NCBI GenBank assembly: GCA_021234155.1
Contig: JAJEKV010000032.1
Location: 8,650,736-8,714,735, forward strand
DNA: 64,000 bases
Source of the DNA: Isoetes taiwanensis
Lineage: Eukaryota > Streptophyta > Lycopodiopsida > Isoetales > Isoetaceae
Direction: 5' to 3'
Numbering within the stretch: position 1 is the stretch's first letter; each line of letters opens with the position of its first letter. Under the pieces are notes generated by a model. It was not told the origin of the DNA. It was given only the letters and a program-made list of their open reading frames with translations, and ran no database searches. Shown here in pieces: positions 11,112-23,637 of the stretch. Position numbers and translations under genes: made by a program.

Positions 11112-11661
11112 CATTAGGGATTTTTTGAGATCATAAAAGGGCCTTCTAAGAACTGCTGACTAAGCTATATGAACTACCAATCAGAAAACAGAACTGGTAA
11201 TCCAGTCAGCAAAACAGTTATAACTAACTCACTGAATCGCATTTTCTAGCATAAGTGTTGATAGAAAAGTCCAAATGAGCTCTTGTTTGGTGCAATAGAT
11301 AGATCTCATTGAGATCTTTCCAACCTTGGGTAGTTTGCATATCTTTTAGCCCTATAGGATAGTAAAAAATGGTAAAAACCATATTTTTTGGAGTTTTGAC
11401 AATCATAAGTGGTTAAAATATGTGCAAAGCACCTAACGTTGGAAAGATCTCAACGAGATCTATCTATTGCACTAAACAAGAGCTCATTTGGACTTTTCTA
11501 TCAACAGTTATGCTAGAAAATGTGATCCAGTAAGTTAGTTATAACAGTTTTGCTGACTGGACCCGTCAGGCTCTGATTTCTGATTGGTAGTTCATTTATC
11601 TTCATTTGGCTTAGTTGGCATGTTTTGAAGGCCCTTTTTTAATCTCAAAAAAACCCTAATG
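11112..11661. repeat. foldback / MITE-like element, about 220-bp inverted arms
   Basis: The left arm (about 11,112-11,335) and right arm (about 11,437-11,661) are reverse complements with roughly 90 percent identity by eye, separated by a loop of about 100 bp. The outer ends are CATTAGGG and CCCTAATG. Within the arms the stretch TTGATAGAAAAGTCCAAATG and its complement match exactly. No ORF of note lies inside. This is the structure of a non-autonomous foldback or MITE. I could not see an obvious target-site duplication. Confidence 0.8.
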
Positions 11662-12487
11662 TTTGAATTTAATTTTTGCTGCACGTTTGGCAGTGTGCTT
11701 TGACCAAAGGGAAAAGCTGGAATGGTTGAACGGAAAATGCAATTCTAAAGGTTCTTTTTCAGATGCCCTAGTCTTGAGCGGCTACATGCAACAACCAGTC
11801 CGGATGTCCATGGATTGGAAACATAAGCCCCAAATATGGGCTATGATTCTCACGGATTCATGTCTTCTCTTGCAGCAATGCTTTCATGCTTCATGTTTTC
11901 TCTAGTAGCAATACTTCAATGCAGGAAAAACTCTGAAATGATGAACTCTGTAGCTACAGTTCATGCCTTGGAAGAACGATGTTGGGATGCATAAGTCTTA
12001 TGCCAAATCTTTAGCAAGTTCTGGTTCATGCTATCAAAGCCAATTTTCCATAATGGGAAAACCTGGATAAGCTGCATTTTTTGCCGTTAAGCTTGTTATT
12101 GCTTCAAATGAAGAGCGGATTTTTTTGAACAGTATTTCTTCACCATCCAGAGATCCAAGGCGAAAGCTTAGAGGACTGTGCAGACGCCATGTGTAGCATA
12201 GCTCCAGTTCGAAATGCATGGAAGACTTGCAACTGCCCAAGTCATTCACAACTTTCAGAATCATTCAGGTTTTTATGAAATATTTTTGGATACACACAGT
12301 TTTGGAGCCAAGTGTACCTGTTTGTGTTGAGCAGAACCATAATAGTCTGCCACTATTTCATGCTATTTAAGAGCACAATGTTTTGCGTAAGTAGGAAACC
12401 ATTTACTTCTAATGTTTTAACATAATCAAAGATACCATGAATGCAACTTCCTGTAATAGTAGCTTGTAAGGCATTCCATATATGTAT
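11662..12487. other. no recognised gene; two weak ORFs
   Basis: A plus ORF at 11,663-11,905 (80 codons) and a minus ORF at 12,034-12,264 (76 codons) are open but match no family I know. The minus ORF could be an exon of the same unit as the small ORF at 12,488-12,649, but no splice signals decide this. Confidence 0.25.
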
Positions 12488-12649
12488 TCAATCAGCCTGA
12501 ATAAGTAGTTCATTCCACCATGCTCTTTGTTTGATCCATGCAATCCTTTGAGCTAGAATACACCATAACAGCAAAACCAAGAAAGGGTGAGCCCATGAAG
12601 GCCTCGATGGCAAAATAAGCCATAGAAGCTTCTCCCTGCTGCCTGCCAT
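12488..12649 (-). CDS. small ORF with a membrane segment, possible host first exon
   Basis: A 53-codon ORF on the minus strand starts with MAGSREKLLWLILP. Residues about 22-36 (HPFLVLLLWCILAQ) form one hydrophobic segment, followed by a basic and tryptophan-rich tail (WIKQRAWW). Its start codon sits in GCC ATG G on that strand, a good plant start context. I do not recognise the protein. It could be the first exon of a host gene with the signal anchor, or chance. The DNA around it contains no transposon motif I can see, so it is one of the few candidates for host sequence here. Confidence 0.3.
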   Translation of the reverse strand: MAGSREKLLWLILPSRPSWAHPFLVLLLWCILAQRIAWIKQRAWWNELLIQAD

Positions 12650-13481
12650 GGCCACACCGAAAGGTTAAATTTCATGGCGGCGAATTTTAGAACAAAATTA
12701 AACACAGTTTATTGACGACGGGGAGAAAATAAGAAATTTTCTTATGCGAACGGAAAAAAGCAAGATGCTTTATATATGTTTAGATAATAGGTACAACAAT
12801 CATGTTAAATATATTGCTAAGAGAATATAGAAAAGCATTATGATGGATGCTAAAGCAGAATATGTGAGCTAAATGCAATGCTAAAAATATTGAAAAAGCA
12901 GGACTTAATATGTTAATTAATGGCATAACAATAAAACCATTGAAAAGGAGATTTTGATCTTTTCTAGTGGATGTAAAATGGATCAAATAGGCTCAATATA
13001 CATTGAAATCGTATGGTGGCAAAAACTTGCCAAGGTTTGGAAGTGAGACATCTCACTATGTTCCAGCTAAAGCCCCGGGCATCGTTACTAATACTAAAAG
13101 AAACTTGTTGGCAAAAGCCAAGCACACTCAATGCAGTTCTATGGAAAAGGGGCAGAAGGGGTTTTTCACGCAACTCGTCCGGTTCAATCCATCTTAGAAA
13201 TCAAAGCTGCATAGACCGTCTTTAGGCTTCGACCCTGCTCCCCGAAACACCAGTAGTGACAAATAGCGAAGCAGTGCTGAAATCTACCCAGAGCTCAGAT
13301 GCGCTTTGATGTATGAATATTTGGTTAAAGCCAAATATCCCACACGCCAAATGCTGAAAACGGGACAAATCCTTCTGATATAAAGAATGTGCATCGAACT
13401 GGAAATTCAGCAAGCCGTGTGATGAGCACAGAGCGAACTATTCTTTCGCCTTTTACTAAAGAATACCGTGTGCTCGTCACA
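12650..13481. other. no recognised gene
   Basis: Mostly AT-rich sequence. Overlapping short ORFs on both strands at 12,964-13,225 and 13,222-13,603 look like mutual shadows. I see no domain. Confidence 0.35.
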
Positions 13482-15650
13482 ACTAGCGGCATATGCCATT
13501 TTTTGGGATGCCTTTTCTGTGGAGAAGGCTCAATAAAGAAACGCCAAATAGAAAGTGTTATCATTGCCAAATAGAAAGTGTTATCATTGACATTTGAAAG
13601 CACAAGGAAACCGTAGGTGATAGTTGCAAAATGTTATTTTTCTGTCCAGTTATTAACTGGTTTATATTTTGCAGGCATAGTCGCTGCCATGTGCATGCTT
13701 ATCTGGCTGAGGTATGTTCTACTGTCCTGAATTATTTTTTGTGCTAAGCATTAAAATGTTTTGTGCGCAAGTATTGACAGAACAGACTTGGATATAGTTT
13801 GATACTTGATGCCTGGTTAGTTGAGGTCAGCTATTCTTCGTCTCATGTATCCTCCATCTACCATTGCAGAAATTGCACTTACAAACTCGAGTCTTACCAG
13901 CAGACATATGCCACTTTAACATATGTTCACTGCCATTACAACTCACAATAGAAAGAAGTTATTTCATATCCTCCTCAAGTGCCCTCATCCCTTTATAATA
14001 TCAATATGATCTCTGATATGCAGCAGCTTCTACTATAAACGACTTCCTATACTTAGGGAGCTTGTAATTCACCTGGATTAACCTGAAAATTCGGGTAAGA
14101 ACAAACTTTGTGCCGATTGAACTTGAGATGTAAATTTGAACCACTTACTTAGCATCTTAGGTTGCCCCACTTTCCAAGAATGCACAAGTTTTCTGGATTG
14201 AATACTAGCCTCCCTACTCAGTCAGCTCATGCTAATGTTGTTTCTTAGTCTACTATGGATGGGACAATAAGGGCTCCAATAATGGCCTGTTGACTCTTGA
14301 AGAACCATGAAATCTCGTGAGATTTTGTATTGAGCAATGGCAAGATGATACTCGCAACACTCCTCCTGAAACTGAAGTCCAACTGATCATAAGCATGTTG
14401 TATTCGTCGCCTCATTTGAAATCAGTTGCATGCAGCCTAGTCATAACTCTGAATGCCAGATTGATCACTGTAGCCGTTAAGGCATAAGTACACTGATAAT
14501 GCTCCTTTGAAAACATCAGACAAGAGATCACAATCATTTGGAATTTTGGAAGACGAAGCTGGGAAAAAGTTAATTCATCTTATTGTGTTTGTGTTCACTT
14601 CTGGTTAAAAATGCTACTGTTACTGAATGTCCTGCTACTTCAGACACTAAAACTTTAAGAAAAGGACCAAAGAAGAATGGAACATTTCTACGAAAACCTT
14701 GCCTCTAACATGATTATATATTATCCTTAAAAACGCTTTTTAACAGATCGATCAGCCACTGTTAATTTGATCTGCATCTAAGATACATATGCTAGACAAA
14801 TAAACACTCTAAAGCCCTGAACATCTGTTTTTTAAACATGTCCTTTCCTAGCAATTTATTCCTGCAGCAATTAAAAGTGCATATCTTGCATGGTTCTGTT
14901 GGTTTCCTCTGTCACGCTATTACCATGTACATACAGAATTGTTAGATCTCCCCTTTTTCCATGAGACAGAAGGTATTCATAAAATTTTTATCGGTCCTTA
15001 CAGCCACTTCAAATTTATCCTTACTTACAGCTTTAGAGTTATTGCCTGTCTGAATTTCGGCAAGGCAGCGGAGTCAGAAAAAACTTGTAGTTGCTTTACT
15101 ATAAAATATGAGTGCCTCCAGAAGAGTGGGGAGGCATAAAGGCCAAGTCTGAATATTTTCTCTATGGAATGGCTATAAAGACTATAGATTCTTATTCAAA
15201 AGGCAATCAGGACGAGGAGAATCTTTGGCCCAATAACCATATCATCCTAATCACCTGGCACGCCAAAAATAACACGGAGAAGAAGCAAGCTATCCTGTTC
15301 TAATGAATTTAGGAGATCTGTTTACTAAGCCTCAATGATAACACCATGGGGATTAGTCAGAACATTTAGTGAAAGTGAGAATATCATCTGGTTAACAGGT
15401 TAGGAGATCTATTTTTTGTGTTTTGTGTTCTGTTATGTGCTTTCAGTTCATTCTACTAGACGAGTTTTGAGCTTTCCCTGGTTGCCTTCTTTGACACAAA
15501 GTGCTCTAGCCATTTTTGGTGGCCTTTGCCAAGAAGTGGCATAGCTTTTGCCAAGTCCATGTACACTTGCTCTGGATCAGGTTGAAGTCACTTGGTTAAA
15601 CAGAGGAAAATCATGAGAGTTGGATCAGATTGAAAATGCAAGTAACTCGT
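13482..15650. other. left part of 16-kb unit, no clear gene (copy 1)
   Basis: No gene I can support. A frame at 15,112-15,303 contains AKSEYFLYGMAIKT, and nearby 15,300-15,340 reads NLGDLFTKP. These look faintly like the end of a copia RNase H (AESEY and DLLTK motifs), so an old copia relic on the plus strand is possible. The matching stretch in copy 2 is 29,438-31,615. Confidence 0.3.
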
Positions 15651-16241
15651 GCACATTTTTCCCTCACATCTTTTATACTGCAGTGAAGATCTATATCTAA
15701 TACTAAAGGAGTTTTAGGATAGTTTGTGCAAGATCTTCGCCGTTAAATTAAACCGATGGTCGAGATGCTTTCAAAATTGCTTTCTTTGCGGTTGTTGAGG
15801 AGTCATGGTAGATTTGTCGCCTGCACCATTCCGGCTGGGTCGTAGATGAACCAAGTATGTATCCTCGAACCTGGATTTTGCGGTTGACTGCTAATCCTTG
15901 TGAAGCAATGTGTAGCTTTGCCTGATTTTTTTGCTTACGAATTTTATGAAACCCTGGTAATTCTACTCCGTTGCAGGCATCGTGTGTTACGTTCGGGGAA
16001 TTGGGTGGACCACAGGGCTATGCCTTCTAAAGCTCTATTTTTTCTTGCCGTTCTTTGCTTCTTTGCATCCAGCTTCTTGGCATTCCTTTTTGAAGCAAGA
16101 AATAGGGCAGAAACAGAGCAAAATGTGCGTAATTTCTTGCGATTTTTTCTGTTTCTAGCTTCTAATTCTAAAATCTGAGTTTGTGTCCGCAGATCCATTA
16201 AGCACATAAAAATCATTGGTTATTTTGAATTTGAAGGCATT

Positions 16242-16400
16242 ATGGATTGTTGCCCGTGGTACATTAGGGAATACATTTCGCCCCTCGTAATACAATTTGT
16301 TCTCATCTACTGAATGGCGCCAGTCTATTTTGCATTTGAGTAGCAAAATAGAGCAAGAATGGAGGCTCTGTCCGAGTCCGAGAAGAGCACAAGTCCCAAG
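16242..16400 (+). pseudogene. BTB/POZ-like gene N-terminal exon, copy 1 (frameshifted)
   Basis: Counterpart of the exon at 32,204-32,368. Here the reading frame is lost after MDCC because a CTGTG stretch reads CCG, and further small indels follow; the exon still ends at CCCAAG before GTAATG. Against copy 2 the changes fall at CTG/CAG sites, so the frameshift may be a sequencing error. The flanking 15,700-16,230 region is almost identical in both copies. Confidence 0.4.
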
Positions 16401-17299
16401 GTAATGATTTCTTTTAAAAGTTTATGCACATCTAAAATGTTTATTGAATTTTATCCGCTGTCAAATCTCCTATATGCTTTTGGATTGTGTTCTCGCAAAA
16501 TAAATATTGTTGTTAAGCAGAAATACCGATGAAGAACAAATAAGAATAGCATAGCAAAGAACAAAGAAAGAACAACCGAGTAAGAGACGCAAATGGCCAG
16601 CCTAGAATGAAGCAACCCAACTTCCATGCCGTAGTATTGGCGATGACACGCGTCGCCTTAGGATTGGGCGCCAGGGAATAACAACGACCCTACTTCTATT
16701 TTGTGCTGATGAAGATCCAAAATATCTGGCAGAAGCTAGAGGAATGGATGTATTGCTACAGGGTTGGTATATTCTATTTTTCTTGAAGGGCTATGTTTTT
16801 AGTTCTCTGTTTTTCTATAATTTAAAATGGTATAAAATTTAGCTGAGTCTATTATTTGCCATTGTATTTTTATTGGGCGAGTCAGAAATCTTGATAGATT
16901 GATACATGCTAGAGCGATGTCCTGTCTACGATTACTGGCACCATGTAATATGCAGATACGTAAATTTTTCTGAAATGGCATAAAATTTAGCTGAATATAT
17001 TTGTAGTGCTATTCGTATTTGACGAGTCAGAGCAGTTGCATTTAATTTCTCCATTTTCTTTGGCTATTTCTAACTGGAAGGGAAAGAGGCACAATGGGTA
17101 ATCAGCGAAGAGCTGTTCCAATGTACCTTTTGGCCCTTGCCCTGATACCATTAACATGCTAACAGGGTATTGGTTGGCTGCAGGTACGGGATTTTCTTTC
17201 TATTGTTCCTTTTGGTTTTGTAGTTGGATTTGGCTGGAAGAATGATGGAGTTTTGGAGGATATAGTTGCTGAGAAACAATCTCTGTATTGGCAAGCGCA

Positions 17300-19789
17300 T
17301 CTACATGACAAAAATAGAGTCAAAACTGGTTAAAAATATCAATTTCTGTTTCTAGAGTGCTTCTATATTTTTGAATCTCAAACATGGAGTACAATAGAAG
17401 GTAATTTAGAGTTGGCGGCCTTCTTTTCAGCTTAAAGAAAGGATGTGATTAGTTGACAATAGTCTGAATTCTGGAATTCAGTTTAGGCTGCATTCTAGAA
17501 TTACATGTTTCCATGCTATTTACATTAGGAAAATTGGGAAGGATATCGGTTTCTTCTTCAGGTAATTTCCTTCTTGGGCTTGCAAGCCTTTCTTAGCAAT
17601 TTTCTGGGGCGCTTTGGTACATTATGCCTTCCCTTCTGATACTTCGGGTTTTCATTAGTTATGTCATGTTCTAAAGTAGAGCAATAGTAAAGCACCCTTT
17701 CTGTCATCTATGAAAGATATTGTGAGAAATCGTTTATGCCTTTTTCATTCTCTTCAATTCAAATGCATTATTGTGGTACATTTGCTTTTGTGCAAGCAAA
17801 CATTCTTGGTTTGCTATATCCTTATTTTGCTTGCTCTTCTTTGGCTGGCTGCTTATCTTCTTTATTAAAATGGGAGGGTGTTGGTTTCTGTGCCAGAACA
17901 CTGCATGTGCAGACGCATGCGGCGTTTCCTCTTGCCCCTGCGGGAATATTTTGGTCGTCTGCGTTTTCCTTTATTGTGCCCTTTCTATGGAATTGAGTTT
18001 TCTTCCAACCCAAGCTTCTATCTGCTTCAATTTTTTTTAATTAGATTCTATTGGTAAGATCTGTGTTTTGGGCTCTACAGAATTGAGAACGGTATATGGA
18101 ACATACTGATATTTCTATGTAAATTCCAAGAGGTAGTATTCCATCAGAGATTAAATGGGGTTGTTGCTTGGGGAGATCATGTTGGACATTAAGGTTTTTG
18201 GTACCTTATAATATTTTTCTATTTTATTTGAAGGGTATGATGCTGCATATATGTTGAAGTATGTGTTTTCCTAGCCAGAACGATTACTATCGTATCTATT
18301 TCAAGAAAGGATGCAGATGAATCGAAGATATCATTTCTAATGTCTTGAAGCATGCATGTGTAAGATTTGTGCTTTCGGCTCCAGATACAAGAAGAAAAGA
18401 TTCTAAAACATACTAACCCAGATTCCAACTGCAGTATTGCATCTAAACTGAAATCGAGTTGTCGCTGGGGTGCTCTGGCTCCACATCAAGGTTTTTCCAA
18501 CCTGACAGTTTTTCTTATACAGTTTAAAAAGTTTGCTGATGCTACGTATATGTTGAGGTACCCATTTTTTTGGTTAGAAGTACTACTATTTTTGTATCTT
18601 TCCATAAAGAGGATTTGCTTCAGATTTCTATTCATGTTTTTTATGCGTAAGGTCCAAACTCTCTTCAATAGCATGACTGAATGTTCTCTGCCATAACGGA
18701 TGTGTATATTCTAATTTTAATCTATCTTTGGTTAAATGGAATCATAGATCATTCAAATGGCCACCTCCAAATCCTTGGCTTACATTTCATTGTTATTTTC
18801 ATGACAAACCTTTATCTCTTTCTGCCATTGTAACAGGGATGAGGTTTCTCATACAACCAATTGTGTTTGCAAGATGTCATTCCCTTTTAAAGCTTTGCCT
18901 ATTTTGAAGCCATGATTTGAGTTTTGTGTATTGTGTTGCATGCATGTTGCTTTTCTTCCAATGGAGAAGAATAAAAAAAATGCTTCATAGCATTGCCAGC
19001 ACAAAAAGGAGGTATTCTGGTTTTCTCGCATTGCATGCTTTCCTATTCAACAAAAATGATAGATTTGAACTATTACCATTTATATTTGTCTGCTCCTCTC
19101 ATTTCCCATTGCATCTACTATATGTATTTGTTACAGCTTTAGATTCTCTATGTTTGTTTGGTTTACATTTCCATGACAACCCTCTTTCTTGCATTTCATT
19201 TGTTTTGTGGATGTTGGCACATTTAAATTTGCTGTATGTATTTTACATTAAAATACTTGAACTCTAAACTTGGCTTATATGTAGTCTAAATTTTGGCATT
19301 CAATTTAGGCTCTCTTCAATAGTACATGTGACTACTTTTTGAACTTTAAACTCGGCATCTGTAAACTTACAAGTCAATTTTGTGATCATGATTTCATAGT
19401 TATGTCATACTAAATATATGGAATGATGTGCATATGCTGCAATAAAAATGCTAAATTGTTTATGTGTATAGAAAAGGCCAGTTGTATATTCTATTCTATT
19501 CTATATGTTGAGATTAAGAGGTAAAGGATATTAGGCTAGAAGTGCTCATTCTAATTCTAGGATGATAATACTGACCAAGGGATTGATCGAGGCAGATGTC
19601 TGGTCTAGGATTAACTAGTTCAGACCAGCTTTTTTTTTTTTTTTATGGATAAAGAATTCTATTCATTTTGAGTAAAGTATATGAAGATATAGCAGATAGA
19701 CAGCCTTTTGCACAAGTTTGAAGAGGGGATAGGTACAGAGTCGACCTTAAACTTTATAAATGGTATTGATGATCTCTAGCTGCTACTAG
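17300..19789. other. non-coding stretch of the 16-kb unit (copy 1)
   Basis: AT-rich DNA without a supported gene; ORFs on both strands are short and overlap each other. A short TTCTATTCTATTCTA run lies near 19,487. Copy 2 equivalent is about 33,260-35,744. Confidence 0.4.
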
Positions 19790-21030
19790 CGTTTAATAAA
19801 GGTCCCCCATACCATCTCTTTCAAGGTAGCCTCGCATTCATGTATTTATACTTCCATAAATACCTCTCAAGAGCATACACCAATTGTACCTGAGGTGTGT
19901 TCTCCATCGAAGACAATTGCTCTCCCCTTTTTTTCTCCATATAATCCATAATAGCCATGCTCTGGCTATCTGAAAAGAAATGCATTATGCAAGGACACAT
20001 TCTATTAGGCAATGTTCCAAAATTTCCTCACTTACTTTGCATGCGAGGCATAATGGATCCACTTCTTCTTTGCACTTAGTTACCGTGGTATTCACCTGGA
20101 GAGCTCTATACGCTACTCGCCAAATAGGGGAGCTAACTCTTGGAGGAATGAACTTCAACTATACCCCTTTACACACATTCTTAGTTTCTAAAACTGTGAC
20201 TTGCATATTCCACTTGGAGTGCAAGGAAATGACACCAATCACGCCAAATAAGGGAGCTAACTCTTGGAGGAATGAACTTCAACTATACCCTTTTACACAC
20301 ATTCTTAGTTTCTAAAACCTTGCATATTCCACTTGGAGTGCAAGGAAATGACACCAATCACTCTCAAACATTTGTAAGATGACTTTATGAATGGCTCATG
20401 TAAGGAAGAATCAGAGCCCTGCTTAGTCCCCTCAGATTATGCATGTGATTCGACAGAATTATTGCTATGCATTCTCACATCGGTCTATCATAATGTTATA
20501 CCCCAAATTCATTTTTAAACTCCGCCCATTCTCTTAACTGACAGTGCTTGTACCACATTGAGCAATAATTTATACTGCAGCTGATCCATCTCCTTACCAC
20601 TCTGGCATCTGCTATTAATGCAAGAGATTCATTCTTGTTATGAAATTGACCGAATCCACTCACGCATGGTAGCAAAGATCTAAAGCATTACCATTTAGTG
20701 TGAATAATTTTGTCACCGCTTTTCCATGCGTAAGTAAGCACTTAAAGAAAAGGGGAAGTGTCAGTGCTTGGCCTTAAACCATTAAACAACGACCATGGAA
20801 GGGCAACTTGTATTGACATTTTATTGTGTTTGCACGAATATAGCAGGGCTCCACTTATGAGTTGTAAACTTGGTGAATTCATCTTTTCCTCCAAGGTATT
20901 CCAAATAAACTTTGCCACCAAAATTTTTCTCTCAGAAGCCTATATCTATCATGCCTATACCTCCTTCTTCCTTAGTCGATTTGCAAAGTTGTAGGCTCCA
21001 AATATTTCTTACTACCTATTCTTCTGTTTA
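19790..21030 (-). pseudogene. LINE-C: L1-type ORF2 C-terminus, copy 1
   Basis: On the minus strand, 20,758-20,994 reads MIDIGLQ.KILVAKFIWNTLE, matching the GG.G.ID...Q...L.AK...R.LE block after the RT thumb of plant LINEs. At about 19,970-20,110 a frame reads WRVAYRALQVNTTVTKC, then DPLCLACKVSEEILEHCLIEC, a good zf-RVT (C..C, E..EH, C). Between the two blocks the sequence is interrupted by a 124-bp tandem duplication and stops. Its upstream part (from 21,030) is cut by the DIRS left end. It is older than everything inserted in it. Confidence 0.7.
20119..20361. repeat. 124-bp tandem duplication inside LINE-C
   Basis: Two head-to-tail copies beginning GCCAAATA at 20,119 and 20,243, each containing GGAGCTAACTCTTGGAGGAA and ending near CACCAATCAC. 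The same doubling is present in copy 2 (about 36,073-36,318), so it predates the 16-kb duplication. Confidence 0.8.
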
Positions 21031-21292
21031 ATGTAATTGTCAAAAGCCAGGTAGTTATATCTGCCCTAGCAGTTAGGTTTTGTGTGCTTTTATACCACTC
21101 CAGCTTCTTCCCCCGCTCATCAACAGATCTCAGATCTCCACGGTTTTCCTTTGTGCTTCCGGCCCCACCTACCCCTCCCTCCCCCAAAACCATTGTCGCT
21201 TGCTTTTACGCGGTTAGATTTCTGGTACTCTTGAGCTCCTTTGTTCATGCTACCCCCAGCCTTTCTAAAAGTTCTACCTACCTACCTTTGCT

Positions 21293-22206
21293 ACTTACAT
21301 GTAACTCGAGTTAAAACAACGGTGCCCTATGCTATTCTTTTTTTATAAGAGATGTGTTTTTGGCCTCTTCAACATTCCCCCGCCATGAAGCCATCTCCAC
21401 TATATCCGCAAGGTGCAACACATGGATGATGTTAGGTATCCCGTTCTTGCACTTGCCATGGTTGAATCTCCCCAACGCTGAAACGATGTTGGAAAGAGCA
21501 TTGCACTACATGGTTTTTCGTTCAGGTAACCAGAAAGTAATCGCCGATGCTTGCCGGGCCTGATCCCGGAGCTTTTGCAACAATATCTCAATGGTCGCTT
21601 TTCTCAAAAGATATGGGACGCAGCTACTTTGGCCCAAGTGAAAAACCGGCCATTATCATGCACACATAAATCCCACCTTGGCACTGTGGCCCCAAGTTTA
21701 TTTGCTTGCTTCATTGTCCAGAACAAGCTTGTAGCTATTGCATCAATTCGCACACGGGGTCCCATAGGCTACTTGATTGAGACAGATGGGAGCGCCGCAA
21801 TTGCCGCGAAGCGAGACCGCGTGCCTTTTGCCGCCACATGCTATTGAAGATGAAAGCCATACTTTTCTCGAAGTTGCCCGCTTTTTGAGATAGTCCGGAA
21901 TCATTTTTTGACCTTTTAGCATTCCATTCCACGCCTCCACAACTTCTCAGCACCATCTCGTGTATGACTTGGCATTATACATACTTGAGGTTCTAGATAA
22001 ACGCCTGCAATTAATGAGCCCTCGAGTCATTATTCTCGCTTTGTCTAGTATCATCATTACCGCAAAGGTTTTTCCCTGAAAACCTTTCGGTGTGGGTTTT
22101 TAATCCTAGTAGTAATGATTGTACTAGCCCATTGTATGGGTCCCATGACCTATTGGTCTCCGTGGGACGTTAAAAACTATTCTATTCTATTCTATTCTAT
22201 TCTATT
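21293..22206 (+). mobile_element. LINE-B 3' fragment inserted in DIRS 5' UTR, copy 1
   Basis: Starts at ACTTACATG and ends in TATTCTATTCTATTCTATT before GGACGAGATTTATT. The empty site is preserved at 54,828-54,850 and 55,945-55,967 (TTTGCTATTGAATGAGATTT), proving insertion into the DIRS UTR. The 3' tail merges with a CTATT at the target, so target duplication or microhomology is at most about 5 bp. Confidence 0.82.
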
Positions 22207-22794
22207 GGACGAGATTTATTCTTGGACCCCTAGTTGGTGGGAGGACCCTCAGACGGCTTGTTTGATTGTGACTTATGGCCCTCGTGCAAAGATACTTGGT
22301 GGTGACTTATGGCCCTCATGCCTGTTGTTTGAGAGTGTGGTTTTGACCCTCATGCCAAGGATGGATGGCCCCTCGTGCTGGGTTTGTGGAAGAGACCCTA
22401 GTGTCCTGGTGTTTTGTACCCAATTTTTGTTGAGGCTTTCTTTGCTCCATTTGCTTAGTTGGAGTTGATTTTTATTGTGGAGTATTCTTTCCGCATTTCC
22501 TAGTTGACTTGGAGCTTGTTGGCTTTATCAATCTATGCAGATGCGCCACCGCGGATGATTTGGAGTTTGGTTGAAGACTTCATGATCCAACTATTTAAGA
22601 GAGAGCTTGCACCGTGTTTCTTTAGCTTGATCGATTTATTTAGTTTGTTGTTATATTTGTACGCTTTAGATCCCTATTTGGTTAGTGTCACTATTATGGT
22701 CAGGGTTTTTCCTCGAAAACCCAAGAGGGCGAGGTTTGTTAATCCCGTCCATAATGGTTTCACTAACCAATCAGCAATGTATTGTGATATTATT

Positions 22795-22891
22795 GTATTG
22801 TGATTTTGGTGCTTAGTGGAGATGCCTGATGTGGCCTTTAGCATTGTATTGTGATTTTGGTGCTCAGTGGAGATGCCTGATGTGGCCTTTC
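22795..22891. repeat. 51-bp tandem repeat in DIRS 5' UTR, copy 1
   Basis: Two units beginning GTATTGTGATTTTGGTGC, about 51 bp apart, just before gag. The same sequence occurs after the recombinase at 54,457, 55,574 and near 56,680, so it is a terminal or subterminal repeat shared between the 5' UTR and the 3' end of the element, as expected for split repeats used in circle formation. Confidence 0.75.
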
Positions 22892-22988
22892 TTTTTCCTC
22901 CTTGGAGTAAGGAGTTTTCACTTCTGCTTCATAGGCTCTTTGCTTTTGGTTTTTAAGATTTGTTCTAGTTCTCCCCTTTGTTCACATC

Positions 22989-23637
22989 ATGCCTAGAGGC
23001 TCTACTGCTAGGACTGCGACGGCCAAAGCTGTAGCTGCCAAGGCGGCGGCTATTAGATTAGGAAAGCGCCCGTTGGGAGAGTGTTCAGGGCTGGAGGATA
23101 GCATCTTGGATGCATTAGGGGAACAGGTTCAGGAGCAGGTTCAAGACCAGGCTTGGGCGAAGGGAATGGAACGGAGGCTTGCTGTTCACATAAGTTGGAT
23201 GAGTTGGATGTAAAGATTTCAGCATTGCAGCTTGAGATTGAGCGAAAGAGCAAGAAGGCGTGCACGCCAGCATTCCAGTTTGAGGGAAACGTACGCCAAT
23301 TCAATTTCCTCAACGAGATGGAGGATGTGTTTGCTGAGATCGAGAGCAAGTTGAGATTCGAGAAGCATCTGACCCCATCCGTACAACAGAGCATTGACAG
23401 AGGTAACAATCTTTTGGATAACAAAAAACAAGTAGTAATCATAAGGGATAGGGATAGTCCGAAAGTGGCAGAATGCTTTGAACTGGGGGCTTTTAGTCTG
23501 ATTATGATAAGAGGTTGCGACAAGCCCGTAAATTAGCTCTTGAATGGGGTTCCAGCCAGGGTAGACAGAAGTAGTCTTACAGAATGTCAGGTTTATGTTT
23601 TGTGTGTCAGAGGCCAGGTCATATGGCTGCATAATGC
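22989..23637 (+). pseudogene. DIRS gag, copy 1
   Basis: Starts MPRGSTARTATAKAVAAKAA, an alanine- and lysine-rich N-terminus, and runs 74 codons before a frameshift near 23,165. It continues in another frame (to 23,536) with a coiled-coil-like LDELDVKISALQLEIERK and the conserved core FQFEGNVRQFNF, typical of Gag proteins of DIRS/Ngaro elements (F.F.GN..Q..F), then SIDRGNNLLDNKKQ. A CCHC zinc knuckle lies at 23,596-23,637 (C-FV-C-QRPG-H, then C), in a third frame and with a TAA just before its last cysteine. Gag would package the element RNA. The two frameshifts occur in both copies, so they are probably real. Confidence 0.72.

Noticed and set aside
15112-15340. Possible copia RNase H tail (AKSEYF, GDLFTKP)
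   Set aside because: Two weak motifs in different frames and without RT upstream; mentioned in the region note only.
15900-16178. ORF of 92 codons with a hydrophobic segment (repeated at 31,861-32,190)
   Set aside because: It crosses a probable splice acceptor (TTGCAG) and has no family match; more likely 5' UTR and intron of the BTB-like fragment.
23053-23632. Long minus-strand ORFs opposite DIRS gag (156 and 137 codons)
   Set aside because: They are antisense to the recognisable gag core; shadows.
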